Of a DNA stretch of 11,418 bases, positions 1-7,131 are shown piece after piece. The translations under genes were made by a program, and so were the position numbers. Every line of letters begins with the position of its first letter. Position 1 is the stretch's first letter. A model generated the notes under the pieces. The model did not search any database. It saw nothing but the letters and a program-made list of their open reading frames with translations, and was not told where the DNA came from. The stretch is from Candidatus Poseidoniia archaeon (GTDB lineage: Archaea; Thermoplasmatota; Poseidoniia; MGIII; CG-Epi1), in contig JAPYSZ010000029.1 of NCBI GenBank assembly GCA_029941645.1, positions 1-11,418 on the forward strand. The letters are read 5' to 3'.

Positions 1-2
1 AT

Positions 3-800
3 AAGATTCCAGTAGTAGGTCTAGGGACTTGGAAATCAGAACCTGGTGAAACGACATACAAAGCGGTTTTAGACTCGATTAATACAGGATACAGACATAT
101 TGATACGGCAAGAGCATACGATAATGAATCAGATGTAGGTAGGGCTGTTAAAGATTCAGAAACGGGCCGCAAAGAATTGTTTATTACTACTAAACTATGG
201 AATAAACACCAAGGATATGATGAAGCAATTGAAGCTTGTGAAAAAAGTTTGGCAAGATTAGGTTGTGATTACATTGATTTGTATTTGATTCATTGGCCAC
301 TAAAAGGTAAAAGAAATGATTCTTGGAAAGCTCTTATTGAGTTACAGCAGCGCGGTCTTTGTAGGTCTATAGGTGTTAGTAATTTCACTATAGATAATTT
401 AGTTGAATTAGAGGAGAAATTTGATATTTTACCTGTTGTAAATCAAGTTGAATTTCATCCTTACTATTATCAAAAGGAACTTTTGGAGTATTGCAATTCT
501 AAAAATATAATTATTGAAGCTTATAGTCCATTAGTTCATGCCAAAAGGATGGATGAGGCTCGATTAGTTTCAATTTCGAAAGAAATGAGCAAGACTCCAG
601 CACAAATACTGATTCGTTGGGCTATACAACGCGGTATGGTTGTCCTTCCTAAATCAGTAAATGAGGGTAGGATAATTGAGAATTTCTCGGTTTTTGATTT
701 TGAAATCTCCGATTCTTTAATGAAAAGGTTGGATGACCTGAATGAATTATTCGTAACTTGCTGGGATCCACACAATCCACCGTCTTACGCTCCAGTTTAG
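3..800 (+). CDS. Aldo/keto reductase, 5' end cut by window edge
   Basis: Cytosolic NADPH-dependent oxidoreductase of the aldo/keto reductase superfamily, resembling the small single-domain AKR5-type enzymes. The frame is open from base 3, gives 265 residues and lacks perhaps 10 N-terminal residues. The four catalytic residues are visible: Asp (codon 102-104) and Tyr (117-119) within GYRHIDTARAYDNE, Lys in FITTKLW (192-194), and His in LIHWPL (291-293). IGVSNF, NQVEFHP and the cofactor-binding segment LPKSVNEGRIIEN follow in the expected order. The in-frame TTG at 177 is not the start, because conserved barrel sequence lies upstream of it. The physiological substrate cannot be read from the sequence. 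A 116-base gap with its own promoter signals separates it from the fumarase gene, so they are probably separate transcripts. Confidence 0.95.
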   Translation, partial: KIPVVGLGTWKSEPGETTYKAVLDSINTGYRHIDTARAYDNESDVGRAVKDSETGRKELFITTKLWNKHQGYDEAIEACEKSLARLGCDYIDLYLIHWPLKGKRNDSWKALIELQQRGLCRSIGVSNFTIDNLVELEEKFDILPVVNQVEFHPYYYQKELLEYCNSKNIIIEAYSPLVHAKRMDEARLVSISKEMSKTPAQILIRWAIQRGMVVLPKSVNEGRIIENFSVFDFEISDSLMKRLDDLNELFVTCWDPHNPPSYAPV

Positions 801-817
801 GTAAAAATAGGTAAAAA
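798..817 (+). repeat. Two tandem copies of TAGGTAAAAA
   Basis: The decamer TAGGTAAAAA occurs twice head to tail. The first copy includes the stop codon of the aldo/keto reductase gene. The following bases are A-rich. This is probably low-complexity intergenic sequence, and no function is implied. Confidence 0.6.
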
Positions 818-869
818 AACTAAAAATAACTGTTTACATTATTGATTTTATGTATGCAATATGTATATT

Positions 870-884
870 TATGCAAAATGCATA
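870..884. promoter_or_regulatory. Candidate operator: TATGCA-AAA-TGCATA palindrome
   Basis: Two perfect 6-bp inverted arms (870-875 and 879-884) are separated by three A residues. A further TATGCA copy lies at 853-858 in the same orientation as the left arm; its extended form GTATGCA (852-858) also pairs with TGCATAC at 879-885. The right arm ends two bases before a TATA-like box, so a bound protein could block assembly of the basal factors. The gene downstream begins with a predicted ribbon-helix-helix domain, and such proteins often bind short repeated half-sites. That this is an operator is inference. Confidence 0.45.
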
Positions 885-886
885 CC

Positions 887-894
887 TTTTAATA
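887..894 (+). promoter_or_regulatory. TATA-like box for the fumarase gene
   Basis: TTTTAATA is centred about 26 nt before the ATG at 917. That is the spacing expected of an archaeal TATA box driving a leaderless transcript. No convincing Shine-Dalgarno sequence precedes the ATG, which agrees with leaderless initiation. Confidence 0.4.
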
Positions 895-916
895 GATATG
901 TTTTTATGACGATAAT

Positions 917-2560
917 ATGCCTAAAGACACCTATACTTCTATAAGGGTCACCAAAGAAGTAAGAAATAGCCTTCAAGATTATGTAAAAGCTTGCTATTCC
1001 GACCTTTCAATCAATTCCATGCTCAAAGTTCACATGGAGAATTTGCAAGAGGGGCATGTTCGATTTCCAAAATATGGTTTTTTTGTTTGTCCGGAAAGCC
1101 AAAAAGAGAAATTAAGAAATTCAATTAAATCAAAACCTGCCAAAAAGATAGAAAGTTCAATGTCTTTGACTGGTAGTTTACCATCGGATCCGTATACACG
1201 CACAGAATCAGATACAATGGGGTCTATGGAAGTGCCTGAATCGGCTTTGTGGGGTGCAAGCACTCAACGGGCTGTTCTAAATTTTCCAGTAAGTGGTTTT
1301 CGAATGGCTCGTTCTTTCATCAAAGCCCTTGGTTACATTAAAGCTGGAGCTGCCGAAGCTAATCTTGAATTGGGTGTTATTGATGAAAAAATGAGAGATG
1401 TTATTGTAGAAACTGCTTTACTAGTTGCAAATGGTGATTATGATGATCATTTTCCAGTAGATGTATTTCAAACAGGTTCAGGAACATCAACGAATATGAA
1501 TGCTAATGAAGTTATAGCAAATTTATCATCTAAATCCTTAGGTTCCAAAGTTCATCCCAACGATCATGTAAATCAGGGTCAATCATCTAATGATGTAATA
1601 CCTTCAGCACTTCATCTTTCAGCTCTTTTAGATATTGAAGAATTATTGTGTCCTTCATTGATAGCTCTTCAGAAAGCTCTTGAAGAAAAAGCAGAAGAGT
1701 TTATGCCGATTATTAAGACTGGTCGAACACATCTGATGGATGCAACACCTATTAGATTGGGTCAGGAGTTCCAAGGCTATGCAGGTCTTATCGAACGTTC
1801 TCTTGATAGATTACTCCTAATTAAGGATGAATTATCACTTTTAGCTCTTGGAGGAACAGCAGTAGGTACGGGCATCAACACTCATCCAAATTTTTCAATG
1901 TTAGCATGTCAATACATTTCAAAATTCTCAGGAGTAAATGTTTATGAAACTGATAACCATTTCATGGCTCAATCAAGTTTAGATGGAGCACTTACAGCAA
2001 GTTCTGCACTAAGAGGTTTAGCTGTAAATATGCAAAAAATTGCTAACGATCTTAGATTCTTAGGTTCAGGTCCTCGTGCTGGAATAGGAGAGATTGCATT
2101 GCCTGCAGTTCAACCAGGTTCATCAATTATGCCAGGTAAAGTTAATCCCGTTATTCCTGAGTCTGTGATACAAGCAGCTGCACAGGTTATAGCTTGTGAT
2201 ACGGCAATGGTACAGGGTGCACAGGGAGGTTATTTTGAGTTGAATACAATGATGCCTTTTGTAGCTCACAATCTTCTTCAAGCTATATCTCTCTTAACTA
2301 ATTCTTCTCAAATATTTGTGACAAAATGTATAGAAGGTATTGAGGCCACAGAAAAAGGCCCAGAATTGTTGATGTCAGGCCTAATGCTGGCAACAACGCT
2401 CGCACCGGTAATAGGATATGAAAAAGCGTCAAAAATTGCGAAGGAAGCACACGCCTCAGGCCAAACAGTATTGGAAACAGCTTTAGATATTACAGATCTT
2501 TCAGAAGAGGAATTAGTAGAAATTCTGAATCCAGAGAAAATGGTTCAGCCACAGGCTTAG
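917..2560 (+). CDS. fumC: Class II fumarate hydratase with N-terminal ribbon-helix-helix-like extension
   Basis: Interconverts fumarate and L-malate in the TCA cycle as a cytosolic, normally homotetrameric, iron-independent enzyme. Residues 93-547 (455 aa) match a complete class II fumarase. Motifs in order are ALWGASTQRA (110-119), TGSGTSTNMNANE (186-198), HVNQGQSSND (217-226), TGRTHLMDATP with the active-site His (268-278), and the signature GSSIMPGKVNP (401-411). Residues 1-92 are extra. DTYTSIRVTKEV (4-15) followed by two predicted helices (about 14-26 and 31-44) looks like a CopG/Arc-type ribbon-helix-helix, followed by a Lys/Ser-rich linker. Aspartase is a related alternative, but the sequence favours fumarase. 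Translation could also begin at the in-frame ATG at 1160 (Met82), which would give a normal-length enzyme. The 3' end overlaps the acetyl-CoA synthetase gene by 4 bp. Confidence 0.93.
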   Translation: MPKDTYTSIRVTKEVRNSLQDYVKACYSDLSINSMLKVHMENLQEGHVRFPKYGFFVCPESQKEKLRNSIKSKPAKKIESSMSLTGSLPSDPYTRTESDTMGSMEVPESALWGASTQRAVLNFPVSGFRMARSFIKALGYIKAGAAEANLELGVIDEKMRDVIVETALLVANGDYDDHFPVDVFQTGSGTSTNMNANEVIANLSSKSLGSKVHPNDHVNQGQSSNDVIPSALHLSALLDIEELLCPSLIALQKALEEKAEEFMPIIKTGRTHLMDATPIRLGQEFQGYAGLIERSLDRLLLIKDELSLLALGGTAVGTGINTHPNFSMLACQYISKFSGVNVYETDNHFMAQSSLDGALTASSALRGLAVNMQKIANDLRFLGSGPRAGIGEIALPAVQPGSSIMPGKVNPVIPESVIQAAAQVIACDTAMVQGAQGGYFELNTMMPFVAHNLLQAISLLTNSSQIFVTKCIEGIEATEKGPELLMSGLMLATTLAPVIGYEKASKIAKEAHASGQTVLETALDITDLSEEELVEILNPEKMVQPQA

Positions 2561-4488
2561 ATTCGTTCGTCAACTAGAGAACTAACAACACTTGGGTCTG
2601 CTAGAGTTGAGATATCACCTAAATCATCAATGTTGTCTGAAGCTATATTCCTTAGAATGCGTCTCATAATCTTTCCAGATCTTGTTTTTGGTAAACCTTC
2701 AGTGAACTGTATCTTTTCTGGTGATGCATGAGGTCCAATATCAGCTCTAACTCTCTTAATTATCTCTGTTCTAGTATCTTCAGTTATCTCGTGTCCAGTT
2801 CTTAGTGTTACAAAGGCATAGATTGAATTTCCTTTTATTTCATGTGGATATCCAACTACAGCAGCTTCAGCTACGGAGGGATGTCCACCTATTGAACCTT
2901 CTATCTCTGCAGTTCCTAAATTATGTCCTGAAACAATTATTACGTCATCAACTCTTCCTGTTATCCAATAGTATCCATCTTCATCTCTTTTACACCCATC
3001 ACCTGAGAAATATTTACCGGGGAATTTTTCAAAGTAAGTTTCGAAGAATCTCTGATGATCACCATAAACAGTCCGCATCATGCCAGGCCATGGTCTTTGC
3101 ATAGCCAGATTTCCTTCTACCTCATTACCTTCCAATACATTACCTTCATCATCTAATAATTCAGGTATTATTCCAAAGAACGGAAGCGTTGCTGAACCTG
3201 GTTTTGTGGTTGTAACACCAGGTAATGGTGTAATGAGTATACCTCCGGTTTCAGTTTGCCACCATGTATCTACAATTGGACATTTTTCTTTGCCGATGAT
3301 GTTGTGGTACCACAGCCATTCAGGCTCTTTTATTGGTTCACCAACAGTCCCAAGTATCTTCAGACTGTCCAAATTGTATTTGTTTGGCCACTTGTCACCT
3401 TCTTTCATGAGAGCCCTTAGAGCAGTTGGTGCTGTGTAAAATTTGTTAACTTTGTGTTTTTCAATAATTTCCCAGAATCTTCCAAAATCAGGGTAATTTG
3501 GAACTCCTTCAAACATCATTGTGACAGCACGGTTTGCCATTGGCCCATAAATTATGTATGAGTGACCTGTAATCCATCCAATATCAGCAGTACACCAGTA
3601 GATTTCATCAGGATGATAATCAAATATGTAATGATGAGTCGTAGAAGTATAGACCATGTACCCTCCGGTTGTATGCATAACTCCTTTAGGTTTTCCTGTT
3701 GATCCACTTGTGTATAAGATGAATAATGGGTCTTCAGCATCCATTTCTTCAGGTGCACATTCAGCATCAGATGAAGCTAATGCATTATGCCACCAAACAT
3801 CTCTTCCTTCAACCATTTCAATAGGACTTCCTGTTCTTTTAACTACAAGAATATTTTCAATAGATGGTGTTTTCTTGACAGCAATATCAGCATTACTCTT
3901 CATCGGGATATCATTCTTAGTTCCTCTTACACCAGTATCTTGTGTAATCAAAACTTTACATTCAGAATCATTTATTCTTGCTTCCAAGCTGTCTGGAGCA
4001 AAAGCCCCAAAAACAACTGAATGGACTGCCCCTATTCTAGCACATGCTAACACAGCGATTGCTAATTCAGGAATCATTTGCATATATATGCAAACACGAT
4101 CGCCTTTTCCAACTCCTAAATTTTTGAGTGCATTAGCTGTTAATTGAACTTTTTCTAATAATTCATTATAATTATAGTTCCGAGTTTCATCAGGATTGTT
4201 TCCTTCCCATATTAGTGCTGTTTTCGCCCCATATCCTGCATCTACATGGCGATCTACACAATTATAACATGCATTTAGTTTCGCACCTTCAAACCAGGTT
4301 ATGTTGGCTTTGTTAAAATCCCATTCCCAAATCTTATCCCATTTTTTGAACCACGTTATTCTTTCTGCCTGCTCAGCCCAGAAATCTTCAGGGTTGTTTA
4401 TAGAATGTTCATATAATTTTTTGTAATCTTCTATACTTCCTATATGTGCATTTTTTCTTGTCTTACTATTTGGTTCGTATTTCTGCAT
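2557..4488 (-). CDS. acsA: Acetyl-CoA synthetase (AMP-forming)
   Basis: Activates acetate to acetyl-CoA through acetyl-adenylate, using ATP and CoA in the cytosol. The 643 residues match full family length. Adenylate-forming motifs appear in order: the phosphate loop YTSGSTGKPKG (259-269), GWITGHSYIIYGP (304-316), TVGEPIKEPEW (381-391), DTWWQTETGG (407-416) whose Trp closes the acetate pocket, FSGDGCKRDEDGYYWITGR (494-512), and PKTRSGKIMRR (600-610) with the catalytic Lys606. In bacteria the equivalent Lys is switched off by acetylation; whether that happens here is unknown. The ATG at 4488 is preceded by GAGGG eight bases upstream and sits where family members start. The gene is divergent from NMD3 and convergent with fumarase. 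Together with fumarase it suggests acetate use feeding the TCA cycle. Confidence 0.97.
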   Translation of the reverse strand: MQKYEPNSKTRKNAHIGSIEDYKKLYEHSINNPEDFWAEQAERITWFKKWDKIWEWDFNKANITWFEGAKLNACYNCVDRHVDAGYGAKTALIWEGNNPDETRNYNYNELLEKVQLTANALKNLGVGKGDRVCIYMQMIPELAIAVLACARIGAVHSVVFGAFAPDSLEARINDSECKVLITQDTGVRGTKNDIPMKSNADIAVKKTPSIENILVVKRTGSPIEMVEGRDVWWHNALASSDAECAPEEMDAEDPLFILYTSGSTGKPKGVMHTTGGYMVYTSTTHHYIFDYHPDEIYWCTADIGWITGHSYIIYGPMANRAVTMMFEGVPNYPDFGRFWEIIEKHKVNKFYTAPTALRALMKEGDKWPNKYNLDSLKILGTVGEPIKEPEWLWYHNIIGKEKCPIVDTWWQTETGGILITPLPGVTTTKPGSATLPFFGIIPELLDDEGNVLEGNEVEGNLAMQRPWPGMMRTVYGDHQRFFETYFEKFPGKYFSGDGCKRDEDGYYWITGRVDDVIIVSGHNLGTAEIEGSIGGHPSVAEAAVVGYPHEIKGNSIYAFVTLRTGHEITEDTRTEIIKRVRADIGPHASPEKIQFTEGLPKTRSGKIMRRILRNIASDNIDDLGDISTLADPSVVSSLVDERI

Positions 4489-4496
4489 GTTAGCTT

Positions 4497-4501
4497 CCCT
4501 C
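4497..4501 (-). promoter_or_regulatory. Shine-Dalgarno-like GAGGG before acsA
   Basis: On the minus strand GAGGG ends eight bases before the acsA ATG (4486-4488). It is a partial match to the archaeal anti-Shine-Dalgarno complement. It supports the chosen start if the transcript extends this far upstream. Confidence 0.4.
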
Positions 4502-4523
4502 TATGTTGTGCAATGAACAAAAA

Positions 4524-4535
4524 GCTTTCGAAAGC
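4524..4535. promoter_or_regulatory. 12-bp perfect palindrome in the acsA/nmd3 divergent promoter
   Basis: GCTTTCGAAAGC is its own reverse complement and is centred at 4529.5, one base from the midpoint of the 80-bp gap between the two divergent start codons. Read in either direction it places CGAAAG, which could act as a TFB recognition element, just upstream of an AT-rich stretch. It may be a dyad operator or two back-to-back basal elements. Confidence 0.4.
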
Positions 4536-4542
4536 ATAAATC
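4535..4542 (+). promoter_or_regulatory. TATA-like box for nmd3
   Basis: CATAAATC is centred about 30 nt before the GTG start at 4569 and directly follows CGAAAG. The spacing implies a transcript starting at or within a few bases of the GTG. No Shine-Dalgarno sequence precedes that codon. Confidence 0.35.
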
Positions 4543-4568
4543 ACAAAATGCCCTTTCTTTAGACCCTT

Positions 4569-5567
4569 GTGAAGGTATGCCTGAAATGTGGCGCTGAACC
4601 ACCCTTGGTTTCTCAGCTTTGCCACTCTTGTATCCGCCAATCTGTAGAGCTATCTACGATATCTAAAAATCAGGGTATGATATGCTGTAAATCCTGTTTT
4701 TCGTTGAAGATTCCGGGGACTTGGATTGAGTTTGATGATTTAGATTCTTCTGTATCTCATTTTATCAATGAATCAATAGCTTGGAATCAGGACGCTTCGA
4801 AACAAAATTCCAATTTGAGCTTGAAACAATTAGATCCACAAAAATTTAGAGCAAGTATAGATTGTGAGGGGGATTATCATGGAATTATTCTTAATAATAC
4901 GATAAAAACGGAAATTCAAATTAAATTTCAGGTTTGTCAAACATGTTCTAGGCAGGCTGGCGGTTACTATGAGGCTATTTTACAAGTTCGAACAAAGCGT
5001 AAATCTATTCTTGACGAGGCTGTCGAAATGGTTTACAACCAAATCGATTCAGCTCCTTCCGATTTTTTCACGACAGAAGCTGGTCCTGTCAGAGGGGGAT
5101 ATGATTTCCAGTTATCATCTACTGAAAAGGCGCGTTCTATATCTAGGGATTTAATGATAAAACTAGGTGGACATGTAATAGAGACTAATACTTTAGTCGG
5201 TCGTAAAGATGGTAAGGATTTGTTACGCCATACATTTGGAGTTCGTTTACCTAGTGTAGGTGTTCGTGATTATCTTTTCATGGATGACAAAGTTTGGAAA
5301 ATCGCTCGTCTTGATAAGCGTAGAGCTAAGATTGTTTTACTTTCAGCACCGTACAGTCAAAAAACAGTAGAAGTTGATTCACTTAGAAATACTCCAATTC
5401 TGGATGAATCTCTAGATGTTCAAATTGTAAGTAACAGACTTTCTGAATATCAATTATTAGATCCATTTACATTCAAAACAGTTGAAGCTATATCTCCTAA
5501 AGATTGGAAAGAGGGAAAAATACGCGCTCTTAGATATGGTAATGACACTTTCTTTATTTGGGACTAA
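4569..5567 (+). CDS. nmd3: Archaeal NMD3-family ribosome-associated zinc protein
   Basis: Archaeal relative of eukaryotic NMD3, the adaptor that binds the large ribosomal subunit and directs its export. With no nucleus to cross, the archaeal protein presumably acts in large-subunit maturation; its exact role is not established. The 332 residues correspond to the short archaeal form. The N-terminal half carries four CxxC knuckles: Cys4/Cys7, Cys18/Cys21, Cys40/Cys43 and Cys123/Cys126, consistent with two zinc sites. VCQTCSRQAGGYYEAILQVR (122-141) is characteristic of the family. The start is GTG, chosen because the first zinc knuckle begins at residue 4 and no in-frame ATG lies upstream within the short gap. 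It ends in a 4-bp stop-codon overlap with purF on the opposite strand. Confidence 0.92.
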   Translation: MKVCLKCGAEPPLVSQLCHSCIRQSVELSTISKNQGMICCKSCFSLKIPGTWIEFDDLDSSVSHFINESIAWNQDASKQNSNLSLKQLDPQKFRASIDCEGDYHGIILNNTIKTEIQIKFQVCQTCSRQAGGYYEAILQVRTKRKSILDEAVEMVYNQIDSAPSDFFTTEAGPVRGGYDFQLSSTEKARSISRDLMIKLGGHVIETNTLVGRKDGKDLLRHTFGVRLPSVGVRDYLFMDDKVWKIARLDKRRAKIVLLSAPYSQKTVEVDSLRNTPILDESLDVQIVSNRLSEYQLLDPFTFKTVEAISPKDWKEGKIRALRYGNDTFFIWD

Positions 5568-6967
5568 ATTTCAAATTCTTCAAGTGTTGCTTGACCTCGT
5601 TGCCTTTCACCTTCAATAGGTAGTGGGTATTTTTCAGTAATACATCCTAGGCATAAATCATGTTCATCTTTTCCAATAGACTCAACTAAACCACCAATAG
5701 TTACGTATTCTACAGAGTCTGCTCCTATTTCTTTTGTTATTTCTTCCGTAGTTCTGTTTGGAGCTATAAATTCATCTCTACTTGGCATATCTATTCCAAG
5801 AAAACATGGTGAAATTATAGGTGGACAGCCAACACGAATATGTACTTCTTTGGCTCCCGCTTTTCTAACACTTTGGACAATTCTTTTGGAAGTATTACCT
5901 CTTACAATTGAGTCATCAACTAAGACAACTTTCTTTCCTTCAACTATTTCTTTAATAGGGTTTAATTTTTCACTAATAGTTGCCTTCCTCTGTTCATTTA
6001 CAGGTTGTATGAAAGAACGATGTACATATCTATTTTTGATTAAACCTTCTCTGTAGGGTATATTAGAGGCTTCTGAGAAACCAAGTGCACATGCAATTCC
6101 AGAATCAGGTACAGGGACCACAATATCAGCATCTAGAGGAGCTTCGTCCCAGAGTTTTTTTCCAATTTGATGCCGAACAGAATAGGTTAGAACTCCATCA
6201 ATTTTTGCATCTGGTCTTGCGAAATAAACGTATTCAAACATGCAAAAGGCTTTGTTGTCAGTGTTAGTTGTTGAATGCGATATTATTTTCTCAGGGCTTA
6301 AACTTAGAATCTCCCCAGGTTCTACATCACGTATTACATTTCCACCCATTATTTCAATGGCTGAACTTTCAGAAGCTACAACATAACCGTCCTTTATTTG
6401 ACCAATACAGAGCGGTTTTATGCCTAGTGGATCGCGGAAAGCGTAAACTTCATCATTATGCAGTAAAACAATAGAATAGCTTCCTATCATTTCTTCCATA
6501 GCTAACTGAATTGATTTTGCTATCGTGTGATTCTTTGAAAGATAATTGGCAATCATACGTACAATTATTTCCGAGTCTGTATCAGACATAAATGCCCAGC
6601 CAGAATTTTCTTTTTCCTCTCTAAGTAGTTCTTGATTTGAAATGTTCCCATTATGTCCGATACTTAACTCACCTGTAGCAGAGGATACAGTCATTGGTTG
6701 TGCATTCTTAACAGAAGAACCTCCTGCGGTTGAATATCTTACATGTCCAATTCCTATGGTACCCTTTGTAAATTCTTCTCCAAAATCATCGAGAACTTCG
6801 CTTACGAGGCCCATTCCTTTTTGTGTTATATGTTCTTTGTCAAAAATAGTAATTCCGGCCGATTCTTGCCCTCTATGCTGTAGAGCTCTTAGACCAACTT
6901 GTAATAAATTTAGTATCGGTGATTTACTAGCTATACCTAAAACACCACACGCTTCCCTAAGTGGCAT
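5564..6967 (-). CDS. purF: Amidophosphoribosyltransferase
   Basis: Catalyses the first committed step of purine synthesis: glutamine plus PRPP gives phosphoribosylamine, in the cytosol. An N-terminal Ntn-hydrolase glutaminase domain (about 7-240) precedes a type I phosphoribosyltransferase domain. Cys7 would become the N-terminal nucleophile after removal of the six-residue propeptide MPLREA. RALQHRGQESAG (27-38), RYSTAG (77-82) and GHNGN (104-108) mark the glutaminase, and VVLVDDSIVRGNTS (347-360) is the PRPP loop. Cys242, Cys388, Cys439 and Cys442 match the four [4Fe-4S] ligands of the Bacillus subtilis-type enzyme, so this is the iron-sulfur class. The length of 467 residues is normal. Its ATG shares one base with the stop of rpl37e (TAATG) and no Shine-Dalgarno is obvious, so translation is probably coupled. 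Confidence 0.97.
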   Translation of the reverse strand: MPLREACGVLGIASKSPILNLLQVGLRALQHRGQESAGITIFDKEHITQKGMGLVSEVLDDFGEEFTKGTIGIGHVRYSTAGGSSVKNAQPMTVSSATGELSIGHNGNISNQELLREEKENSGWAFMSDTDSEIIVRMIANYLSKNHTIAKSIQLAMEEMIGSYSIVLLHNDEVYAFRDPLGIKPLCIGQIKDGYVVASESSAIEIMGGNVIRDVEPGEILSLSPEKIISHSTTNTDNKAFCMFEYVYFARPDAKIDGVLTYSVRHQIGKKLWDEAPLDADIVVPVPDSGIACALGFSEASNIPYREGLIKNRYVHRSFIQPVNEQRKATISEKLNPIKEIVEGKKVVLVDDSIVRGNTSKRIVQSVRKAGAKEVHIRVGCPPIISPCFLGIDMPSRDEFIAPNRTTEEITKEIGADSVEYVTIGGLVESIGKDEHDLCLGCITEKYPLPIEGERQRGQATLEEFEI

Positions 6968-7131
6968 TAGTGTGTTTTAGCCCAGCTATATTCGCGGGTT
7001 TTTGAGCTTGCACCGAAACCACAAGAAGCACATCTCTTCTTGCGCATATGGTATGCATGACGGCCACACCTTCTACAAATTAGGTGAGTTTGTTTTTGGC
7101 GTTTACCTTGTGCCGCAGTGCCTTTACTCAT
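6967..7131 (-). CDS. rpl37e: Large-subunit ribosomal protein L37e (eL37)
   Basis: A small basic zinc-ribbon protein of the archaeal and eukaryotic large ribosomal subunit. The 54 residues begin MSKGTAAQGKRQKQTH and end TREYSWAKTH, both typical of the family. The zinc ligands are Cys19, Cys22, Cys34 and Cys37 (CRRC and CASC), embedded in a run of Arg, Lys and His for rRNA contact. The start is ATG at 7131. The stop overlaps the first base of the purF ATG, making a two-gene unit. In many archaea rpl37e follows an LSm (Sm-like) gene; none is present here, and an 83-base non-coding leader lies upstream instead. Confidence 0.95.
   Translation of the reverse strand: MSKGTAAQGKRQKQTHLICRRCGRHAYHMRKKRCASCGFGASSKTREYSWAKTH

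Noticed and set aside
177..800. Aldo/keto reductase starting at the TTG at 177
   Set aside because: Conserved catalytic sequence with the essential Asp and Tyr is encoded upstream of 177 in the same frame, so the gene runs in from the left edge.
3631..3637. ATGATGA resembling the C box of an archaeal C/D guide RNA
   Set aside because: It lies inside acsA with no properly spaced D and D' boxes, so it is most likely chance.
2805..4147. Several open frames of 70-160 codons antisense to acsA
   Set aside because: They lie entirely within the acsA coding sequence, show no recognisable domains, and have composition expected of the antisense shadow of a conserved gene.
5850..6980. Plus-strand open frames within purF and over its start
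   Set aside because: They are antisense to a fully conserved enzyme and have no domain features or ribosome-binding sites.
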